Shown here in pieces: positions 5,923 to 11,132 of a stretch of 11,132 nucleotides of DNA. Made by a program: the position numbers and the translations under genes. The notes below the pieces were generated by a model that was not told where the DNA came from, searched no databases, and saw nothing but the letters and a program-made list of their open reading frames with translations. The stretch covers positions 1 to 11,132 of the forward strand of contig JASSUK010000005.1 of assembly GCA_031963045.1 (NCBI GenBank), in the 5' to 3' direction. Position 1 is the stretch's first letter. Each line of letters begins with the position of its first letter. The stretch is from JASSUD01 sp031963045. GTDB lineage: Bacteria > Pseudomonadota > Gammaproteobacteria > Burkholderiales > Burkholderiaceae.

Positions 5923-7095
5923 TTAAAAATATTCATATTGGTTTATTGCCCTGTGGAGTACATGTTCAGTATCTATAACTAATCGATCAAGCTCAAATGA
6001 TATGGCATATATATCTGACTCTTCATCTATGAAATTATGAGTTAAATCCAATTTTTGAAGCATTGGCTTTTCTAATATAGCTAACAAATCATCAAAGCTA
6101 TTATCGCTATCGCCAATACTATTATTTCGTAGATATACATTTCTCAAATTTCTTGGCCATGAATTAACCAAAGCATGAACAACGTTATCGCCAATGTCAG
6201 CAGAGTCAAGATGTAACTCTTGAATAGTCATATCTTTAAGGTACTTGGTCCAATTTTCCGCGCCATCATCTCCAATTTGGCTATCACTTAACTCTAATAT
6301 ATTAATATTTCTCCCTGATAATATTTTCATAAGTTTGCAAATTCCATTAAGGCCAAATTTATGATTTTTAAAAGATAAAGTTATCTCTTCTATATGTGGA
6401 TTTTTATTTAAAATTACTTCAATCTTTCTTATCATTTCATCTGTATCAAAAACAACACTCATATAAGGATTGACAAATGATGTCACAGTCAAGGTTTTTA
6501 TATTTTCTTTGGATGCAAGTTCATCAAGTACTATCCCAATGTTTTCTATGCCTCTTGTAGAATTGAAGCTCATAGGACCCAGAGCAATTTCGATATTTTC
6601 TATTTTGCTCAATACTTTTTTAACACCAAATTTTAATTGCTCGCCATCTAAATTTTTATTGTCTCCCAACTGAAAAGTTCTCAGCCCACACCATTTTATT
6701 TGTTCTTCTTGAGTGGCTAATTGTATAGAGTTTTCTTTTGTATACGTGCCAGGTTCTAGCATGCTTTTTAGTTTTAGAAGGAATTCTTTATCGCTATTCC
6801 ATCGCGCTCTTTTTGAAGAATTATTTTCAAAAATATTTATGATTTCTCTATAAGTAGCGCGATTAACTTGCATAAGCATAGCTAATTGCTGTGTGGATTC
6901 AATAGAGATATACGGATCCAAAAAATGCTCAACCAATAACTGAAATTTTGTCGGCAATACCGCATCAAAATTATTATTAACCTCCATTCTGATATTTTCA
7001 TTTTCTTCGTTTTCATCTACATAATCTGTAGGCGGAACATTAAAACGCAATGCATTATTTGAATTGATTAATGCATTTTCATGTATGGGATACAT
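5923..7095 (-). CDS. Leucine-rich-repeat protein with candidate F-box
   Basis: 390 residues from the ATG at 7095, which has GGAG 6 nt upstream; an ATG at 7107 would add MECN but lacks such a site. Numbering here is from 7107. Residues 51-90 (beginning LPTKFQLLVEHFLD, then LAMLMQVNRATYREI) fit the F-box pattern LPxxx..L..L...V.R.....I. Residues 268-371 hold at least four LRRs of the ribonuclease-inhibitor kind, with units such as INILELSDSQIGDDG, IQELHLDSADIGDN, LRNVYLRNNSIGDSD and LQKLDLTHNFIDEE; weaker repeats go back to about 200. No signal peptide or TM. F-box plus LRR is the layout of eukaryotic SCF substrate adaptors and of some Legionella effectors. The gene is visibly more AT-rich than its neighbours, suggesting a different origin. 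It appears monocistronic. LRR assignment is firm; the F-box is inference. Confidence 0.8.
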   Translation of the reverse strand: MYPIHENALINSNNALRFNVPPTDYVDENEENENIRMEVNNNFDAVLPTKFQLLVEHFLDPYISIESTQQLAMLMQVNRATYREIINIFENNSSKRARWNSDKEFLLKLKSMLEPGTYTKENSIQLATQEEQIKWCGLRTFQLGDNKNLDGEQLKFGVKKVLSKIENIEIALGPMSFNSTRGIENIGIVLDELASKENIKTLTVTSFVNPYMSVVFDTDEMIRKIEVILNKNPHIEEITLSFKNHKFGLNGICKLMKILSGRNINILELSDSQIGDDGAENWTKYLKDMTIQELHLDSADIGDNVVHALVNSWPRNLRNVYLRNNSIGDSDNSFDDLLAILEKPMLQKLDLTHNFIDEESDIYAISFELDRLVIDTEHVLHRAINQYEYF

Positions 7096-7152
7096 ATTGC
7101 ACTCCATTTTTTATTTATTAGCCACAATTAATAAAAAATTCAAAACAAAAAC

Positions 7153-7189
7153 TTTAAAGTGCAATTTATTAAATAGATTGCACTTTAAA
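7153..7189. repeat. 13-bp perfect inverted repeat upstream of the LRR gene
   Basis: tttaaagtgcaat (7153-7165) and attgcactttaaa (7177-7189) are exact reverse complements with an 11-bp spacer. They sit 58-94 bp upstream of the LRR start in AT-rich DNA, where the promoter must be. The symmetry and spacing suit a dimeric regulator. A transcription-ending hairpin is less likely, as no gene reads into it. Confidence 0.55.
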
Positions 7190-7244
7190 AAATTAATTTT
7201 TAGTTACTAAATGCTAAGAATAATTTTAAAGCTAAATTACGTCC

Positions 7245-7484
7245 ATGCAACTACGATTCTTAATGGATCTTCTGCAATTGGAGATGCACTTTTCTAGCCT
7301 GACTCCGCTGTTTGAGCGTGTGGTATGCAAAGCCACGAAAGGCGAATTTGATATCGAGAATTTGTATCGTTTGGCACAGCAAGGACATATCACTGTGGGA
7401 ATGATCGAGCAGGGCTGGCAGGTGCAATGGGCAATAGTTTTTGAGTTTATTGCGTATCCGCAGTTTTATTGCAGTCAATATTAG
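7245..7484 (+). pseudogene. Short gene, probably truncated, phage-type
   Basis: A 79-residue frame. The part from about 17 on (SSLTPLFERVVCKATKGEFD, then IENLYRLAQQGHITV and FEFIAYPQ) resembles, from memory, a family of phage proteins with the pattern LxPxxERA...G.[FY]...D[LV]...[IL]..G......TE...YP. In those proteins the chain continues well beyond the YP; here a TAG follows after eight residues. The +1 frame stays open to 7543-7545, so a frameshift near 7460 may have broken a longer gene. There is no good Shine-Dalgarno sequence before the ATG. It could also be an intact small protein. Confidence 0.4.
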
Positions 7485-7592
7485 GTGTTTAGCCCATTCT
7501 CGAATGGAACAACAGCGTGGCCTTATTTATACGCTTGATCGTTGAGTATTTCTTGATGTGGATGATTTTTACAGCCTTTCAAATGTCCCAAT

Positions 7593-7875
7593 ATGTCTCA
7601 ACCAGCCGACAAGAAAAAGCACCGCGCCACCGACTCCTTGCAAGCCACAAGGCAACTATGCATTCTGTCTACCGAGTAGCAGCGGCAGGACGATATTCAA
7701 TCAATCATCCCTCTTGTTGTTCCACTTAAACGAGACACCTGCCAGGACCGTTTTATAGTGGTATCGGATGTGTATTCCGATGCAATACAGAATGAGGTAA
7801 AAACCTAATAAATATACGGTATATGCCTGTCCTTATTGTCGATATAAAAGGCATAAATATAACAACCTTCGATAG
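7593..7875 (+). pseudogene. Broken small gene with in-frame TAG and frameshift
   Basis: From the ATG at 7593 the frame gives 28 residues (MSQPADKKKHRATDSLQATR to LCILSTE), a TAG at 7677-7679, then 42 more protein-like residues in the same frame (QRQDDIQSIIPLVVPLKR to AIQNEVKT) and a TAA at 7806. Where that frame ends, the next one gives PNKYTVYACPYCRYKRHKYN and a TAG at 7873. That last piece has a CPYC knuckle like a small zinc-binding tail. One point mutation and one frameshift would restore a chain of about 93 residues. The original family is not recognised; a phage-like origin is possible given the neighbour at 7245. Confidence 0.45.
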
Positions 7876-8018
7876 GTTCAAAATGCTGGGGCAGTATTTT
7901 GCGAGTGCCGAAGGGGCTATCTACAGCATCGCTTGCTAAAGAGAAGCACCGGCCGTAACACATATTCTCGTCAGGCTAAACAAGACTTTTCCTTCTTTAC
8001 AAATGCCTTAGTTTGCCT

Positions 8019-8047
8019 GACTTAATCGCGCGGTTAATTATAGGAGA
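8019..8047 (+). promoter_or_regulatory. Near-palindrome and ribosome binding site before the KGG gene
   Basis: TTAATCGCGCGGTTAA (about 8022-8037) is a near-palindrome directly upstream of the Shine-Dalgarno sequence AGGAGA. A possible -35 TTTACA is at 7996-8001, with only a poor -10 (cttaat at 8021-8026, 19-bp spacing). The palindrome may be an operator overlapping the -10 or start region. This is pattern-based only. Confidence 0.3.
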
Positions 8048-8053
8048 ACTGCT

Positions 8054-8248
8054 ATGTCAGAGCACAGAGATGGCCATCGCAATAGGCAAGGTTTTGTGAC
8101 GATGGATCCAAAGCGTCAACATGAAATAGCTTCTAAAGGTGGACAGGCTGCCAAAGAAAAATGGACTGCACATCACTCTACTTCAGAAGAAGCACATGAA
8201 GCAGGGCACAAGGGTGGGCAGGCCACTCAAGAAAAAAGACACCATTAA
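8054..8248 (+). CDS. KGG-motif stress-induced small protein (YciG type)
   Basis: 64 residues, very hydrophilic and rich in His, Lys, Glu and Gly. It carries the family's conserved opening GFVTMDPKRQHEIASKGGQA and a second repeat EAHEAGHKGGQA, with KGG at 28-30 and 53-55. This is the general stress protein family that includes E. coli YciG, often induced in stationary phase or under osmotic or heat stress; the molecular role is not settled. Length is normal for the family. The start is clear: AGGAGA lies 7 nt before the ATG. It stands alone and converges with elbB, sharing a terminator with it. Confidence 0.9.
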   Translation: MSEHRDGHRNRQGFVTMDPKRQHEIASKGGQAAKEKWTAHHSTSEEAHEAGHKGGQATQEKRHH

Positions 8249-8355
8249 GAGTGAATTCCGCTCTTATTTAGAGTCAAGCTTATTCAACAATATTCCCTAC
8301 TTCTCCTGTTAATATGGACTAGGCGTTGTCAAGAAGCCTGTTCGTAATGACTATA

Positions 8356-8405
8356 AAAAACGACCCCAAAAAATTAGACATTGGTCTGATCTTTTGGGGT
8401 TTTTC
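8356..8405. terminator. Bidirectional terminator between KGG gene and elbB
   Basis: A 17-bp stem (8363-8379 with 8384-8400, including two G-T type mismatches) has ACCCC at its base and a 4-nt loop. It is followed by TTTTT on the plus strand and by TTTTTT on the minus strand (aaaaaa at 8355-8360), so it can end both convergent genes. Confidence 0.85.
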
Positions 8406-8599
8406 ATTGACCGTACCCCAATCTCGCTGACATGGATTTCACAGTTATTAGAGGAAATTACCCAAATCTGATTTCGTTAATCAAATGAAGCAGATTTTTT
8501 ATGCGTATTATTTTTTAATAAGCGATACCACATAACGCAATGTTGTTTAAGCTTGAACTAACCCCAACCATGCTTAGATTAGGGTTAGTTTCTGACCCG
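8406..8599. repeat. Intergenic stretch with two small inverted repeats
   Basis: No gene is seen. aactaaccc (8556-8564) pairs with gggttagtt (8582-8590), starting 10 bp after the elbB stop on the minus strand; without a T-run it is a weak terminator candidate. aaatctg (8464-8470) pairs with cagattt (8491-8497), followed by TTT, and could act as a second plus-strand terminator. Confidence 0.4.
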
Positions 8600-9295
8600 T
8601 TAGCCGGCAACGCTTGCGAGATTACTTGGGAGCATTAATTCTAGTACTTTCTTAACCAATTTATCAATCCCTTCAGCAACTTCTGCTATTGAAGCGCCTT
8701 CAAGCATATACCCTGGTGTAGTGACAACGCTGTGTTTATTATCAACCACAATTGCATCGGTCGTACAAACAATATGTTGTGCGCCCATTTTTTCAATTTT
8801 GGATGCTAAATTACTATCATTGCCGATGGTAAGGCGAATTGCTTGATTTGTGAGATCTCCTAATAACTTAGGGAGTAGCACTGGAGCAATACATATAAAC
8901 CCTATTGGTTTTCCCGCTTTATATATTTCTCTGACTAATTGATTGAGTGCTTGATCAATTACATAGTCGCTTCCTTTCGTAGCAAAATTACTCAAGTTTT
9001 TCGCCACACCAAGGCCTCCAGGTACTACCAGCGCATCTAATAAAGTGGGATCTGCGTCAGCAAGAGGGTAAATTTTGCCGCGCGCTATACGTGCAGATTC
9101 CACCAAAACATTGCGATTTTCTGTGGTGACTTTGTTAGATACGTGATTAATAACATGAAGTTGCTGTTTGTCTGGCGCAAAGCATATAGCTTGCGCGCCA
9201 GCACGTTCTATCGCTAGTAAAGTTAATACCGATTCCTGTATTTCCGCTCCATCAAAAACGCCACAACCACTTAAAACAACACCAATGCGTTTCAT
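8600..9295 (-). CDS. elbB: ElbB, DJ-1/PfpI-superfamily glyoxalase-like protein
   Basis: 231 residues, matching E. coli ElbB (217) along nearly its whole length: MKRIGVVLSGCGVFDGAEIQ at the start, QAICFAPDKQQ (35-45), RNVLVESARIARG (61-73), ALVVPGGLGVAKNLSNFA (88-105), GFICIAPVLLPK (132-143) and VVTTPGYMLEGASIAE (190-205). Cys135 in the GFICIAP elbow is the expected nucleophile, and the glutamate near the N-terminus (Glu18 or Glu21) is the usual partner in this superfamily. ElbB is often annotated as an isoprenoid biosynthesis protein and has weak glyoxalase III activity in vitro; its true role is unclear. A short insertion (GDLTNQA, 146-152) and a ~12-residue C-terminal extension explain the extra length. 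AGGAGA sits 8 nt before the ATG. It is cytosolic and appears monocistronic. Confidence 0.95.
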   Translation of the reverse strand: MKRIGVVLSGCGVFDGAEIQESVLTLLAIERAGAQAICFAPDKQQLHVINHVSNKVTTENRNVLVESARIARGKIYPLADADPTLLDALVVPGGLGVAKNLSNFATKGSDYVIDQALNQLVREIYKAGKPIGFICIAPVLLPKLLGDLTNQAIRLTIGNDSNLASKIEKMGAQHIVCTTDAIVVDNKHSVVTTPGYMLEGASIAEVAEGIDKLVKKVLELMLPSNLASVAG

Positions 9296-9483
9296 TGAAT
9301 TGTCTCCTTGTATTTTGCTGTCAAAAAATTATAGAGACTATTTTAATGCATATTCCATACCTGCCAGAACCGCTGCTTATTGCATTTTTTTAGAGTTGAT
9401 CCTTTTTCGCGGACAGTTTTACACTACACAAAAGGAGTCCTTGGGTTAGGTTGATTTCCTGTGAAAAATAGTGCCAACGTGAG

Positions 9484-9531
9484 CTATAAAAAAACCCTCA
9501 AAAGTCAGATCGGTATCTAACTTTTGAGGGT
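9484..9531 (-). terminator. Terminator of the ankyrin-repeat gene
   Basis: accctcaaaagt (9494-9505) pairs perfectly with acttttgagggt (9520-9531), with a further aga/tct pair towards the loop. On the minus strand the stem is followed by a run of seven T. It lies 17 bp after the ankyrin gene's stop. The rest of 9296-9483 holds no gene I can support; it contains the promoter region of elbB. Confidence 0.85.
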
Positions 9532-9548
9532 AGTCTATTCTGAGTGAA

Positions 9549-11132
9549 TTAAACTGAATTTAAGTCTTTCAGAAATTCAGCAATAGCTATGCTATTGTGT
9601 GCTATTGCCAGGCTCAGCAATTGAGTGCGTTGTTCCTCTCTATCGCTAGATTCGTTAAATTGCTTGCTTTCGGCAAGAATCTCAAATATCGCCTCCTTGT
9701 CCTCCAATATGATTGCTCTTTGTAGCAGGGTCAATTCTCCGTGCAGCAGGTCTATCCGCGCGTCTTTATCGACAAAAAATTGAGCCATCTCTGTGTCACC
9801 ATTGTCCATTGCCATGCTTATTGGACTGTTTTCGTCAATCACCCAATCTAGTTTTGCTCCCTTCTTGACCAGAAACTCAACTATATCTAGCTTCTCTGGA
9901 AAAATATTAGATTTCAATAAACTCGATAAGCAGTCTAGCTGATTTTCCTCTGTGCCTGCATCGATAAGAGGCTTAGTCATATCCCAATGTTGTACATTTT
10001 CGGCTGCATCGATAAGAAACTCAGCAAAATCCCAGCGTTTGTTACGAAGTGCCAGCTCAAGCGCTTGACCGAATGCGTCGCGGTCTATTTTTTCTACGTT
10101 ATTAGCGATCAAAAACTCAGCTATCGGAATTTGGCCCTCATCGGCTGCGGAGCCGAAAAGATCCTCTATGCACATGACCCAAAAACTCACGTCCCCCGTA
10201 GAAGCTGCAGTGACAGAAGCAAAAGCTTCGCCTATCTCTTCTGCCGCATGCTGGATCAAAAGCTTAATTATCTTGACATCTTCCTCCGCACATGCGGTAT
10301 CCAATATAGCCGCTGCTCCGATTTGCTTAGCCAAAAACTTAGCTACACGCAGGTGATTAGTACCAGTTCTAATATTATCAAGAGCGAGGCGCAATGCTTT
10401 TTGGTCTCCCTGTGCTCCGCATTCAGCTAAAAATTCAACTATATCGAAGTTACCCCTTTCAGCTGCTAAGCGTATTGGGGTGGCTTGCTCATTACCGGCC
10501 GGCAGGCCAATCTCTGCCTGGCATTCATTTATCAAGCACTTCACTATATCGAGCCTGTCTTCTTGAGCTGCAAGGTGCAGCAAGGAGTAGTCTAAAAATG
10601 TTTGCTGCAGCAATAGATCCCTATTCTGGCTGCCTTCTTTTACAAGGCACTTAAATATAGCGGTGTCACCTATTAGAATCGCGCGCACTATGGGGAGGCG
10701 CCCCATTTTATCTTTCAACTCTGTATTTGCCCCGTGCTTTATTAATTTTCTCACGGCCGCTTCATCGCGAATTTCGACGGCCCAATGCAGTGGAGTTTTC
10801 CCTTGCGGATCGAGTTCATCAATATCAATGCCGGTAGCAAGCGCTTTTTCAAACAAGTCCCATTCATTATTTACAACCATCCAATGTATGACAGGCTTTT
10901 GATACAAAGGTTGGCCAAACTCATTACGAGCATTGATAAACATCCTGCTTTCTAGAATATTATTTTTGGCGATAGCATTATCTGCATTAGCCACATTAGC
11001 CGCATTAGCCGCATTAGCCACATTAGCCACATTAGCCACATTAGCCACATTAGCCACATTAGCTACATTAGCTACATTAGCTACATTAGCTACATTAGCT
11101 ACATTAGCTACATTAGCTACATTAGCTACATT
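9549..11132 (-). CDS. Ankyrin-repeat protein, 5' end beyond the window
   Basis: 527 residues are visible and the frame is still open at the right edge. A GTG at 11057 is in frame but lies inside a tandem repeat with no ribosome binding site, so the true start is probably further upstream. From the N-terminal side: a Val-Ala-Asn repeat (10986-11132), a short linker, then about ten or more ankyrin repeats filling the rest. Clear units (numbered from 11057) include GKTPLHWAVEIRDEAAVRKL (86-105), YSLLHLAAQEDRLDIVKCLI (157-176), TPIRLAAERGNFDIVEFLAE (193-212) and SPISMAMDNGDTEMAQFFVD further on. Later repeats are diverged, but keep the ..A...G......FL pattern. Ankyrin repeats bind proteins; in Legionella and Coxiella many such proteins are type IV effectors. 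No other domain is seen. It is alone on its strand, followed by its own terminator. The ankyrin call is firm; the effector role is inference. Confidence 0.88.
   Translation of the reverse strand, partial: NVANVANVANVANVANVANVANVANVANVANVANVANVANAANAANVANADNAIAKNNILESRMFINARNEFGQPLYQKPVIHWMVVNNEWDLFEKALATGIDIDELDPQGKTPLHWAVEIRDEAAVRKLIKHGANTELKDKMGRLPIVRAILIGDTAIFKCLVKEGSQNRDLLLQQTFLDYSLLHLAAQEDRLDIVKCLINECQAEIGLPAGNEQATPIRLAAERGNFDIVEFLAECGAQGDQKALRLALDNIRTGTNHLRVAKFLAKQIGAAAILDTACAEEDVKIIKLLIQHAAEEIGEAFASVTAASTGDVSFWVMCIEDLFGSAADEGQIPIAEFLIANNVEKIDRDAFGQALELALRNKRWDFAEFLIDAAENVQHWDMTKPLIDAGTEENQLDCLSSLLKSNIFPEKLDIVEFLVKKGAKLDWVIDENSPISMAMDNGDTEMAQFFVDKDARIDLLHGELTLLQRAIILEDKEAIFEILAESKQFNESSDREEQRTQLLSLAIAHNSIAIAEFLKDLNSV
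10986..11132 (-). repeat. In-frame 9-bp tandem repeat (Val-Ala-Asn)
   Basis: About 16 copies of a 9-bp unit are visible (gtNgctaat on the coding strand), and the array continues past the window. The upstream eight copies all use GTA for Val; the next five use GTG; then come two GCG (Ala) copies and one more GTG. The block-wise pattern suggests growth by slippage or unequal exchange. Because the unit is 9 bp, copy-number change would lengthen or shorten the protein without breaking the frame. Confidence 0.95.

Noticed and set aside
5763..5978. Plus-strand frame with a DNG motif like that of DDE transposases
   Set aside because: Only ADNGTPF is suggestive; no other catalytic motif surrounds it, and the frame runs into the 3' end of the LRR gene on the other strand.
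9409..9440. Short sequence (cggacagtt...ggagtcctt) reminiscent of an insertion-sequence end
   Set aside because: A similar pair of words occurs near 5520-5545, but in a different arrangement. Nine-base matches without a transposase or terminal repeats are not enough.
9168..9449. Plus-strand open frame overlapping the elbB start
   Set aside because: Half of it is antisense to elbB, and it has no ribosome binding site or recognisable product.
9987..10430. Plus-strand open frame of 147 codons
   Set aside because: It lies wholly inside the ankyrin gene on the other strand and its product has no repeat or domain signal.
10986..11132. CRISPR-like periodic repeat
   Set aside because: The period is 9 bp with no spacers, and it is in frame within a long coding sequence.

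Overview
The window looks like a chromosomal piece of a gammaproteobacterium living inside or closely with eukaryotic cells, most like the Legionellales (Legionella, Coxiella, Berkiella-type lineages). The housekeeping genes (a FadD-type acyl-CoA ligase, ElbB, tRNA-Glu and tRNA-Asp) closely resemble gammaproteobacterial versions. The genes between and beside them are of the kind such bacteria use on hosts: an ankyrin-repeat protein, a leucine-rich-repeat protein with a possible F-box, and two small two-helix membrane proteins. The species cannot be fixed from sequence alone.

Layout. At 2-982 is the 3' part of an unrecognised coiled-coil gene that begins before the window. At 983-1652 there is non-coding, apparently decayed DNA with a hairpin, a terminator and a possible transposase scrap. 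fadD (1653-3368, +) follows, then a strong consensus promoter driving tRNA-Glu(TTC) and tRNA-Asp(GTC), closed by a good intrinsic terminator at 3824-3862. Immediately after the tRNAs starts an accessory stretch of about 4.2 kb: a large imperfect inverted repeat (3904-4011), two minus-strand two-TM proteins (4064-4591 and 4832-5347) separated by a very long hairpin, about 570 bp without a convincing gene, an AT-rich minus-strand LRR gene (5923-7095), and two degraded plus-strand genes (7245-7484 and 7593-7875). Ordinary sequence resumes with a KGG-family stress protein (8054-8248, +) and, convergent to it, elbB (8600-9295, -), with a shared bidirectional terminator. The right end is an ankyrin-repeat gene (-) whose N-terminal part is a 9-bp in-frame tandem repeat (Val-Ala-Asn) running off the window.

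Most of the protein genes look like single-gene transcription units with their own hairpin terminators; only the two tRNAs look co-transcribed. The most notable signal is the 175-residue membrane protein, whose C-terminal tail holds three PPxY motifs (PPDY, PPAY, PPSY), the classic ligand of eukaryotic WW domains such as those of Nedd4-type ubiquitin ligases. With a candidate F-box/LRR protein about 1.3 kb away and an ankyrin protein further on, the window can be read as a small set of candidate host-directed proteins, two of them with possible links to host ubiquitin machinery. That reading is inference; no secretion apparatus, integrase or intact mobile element is visible here.
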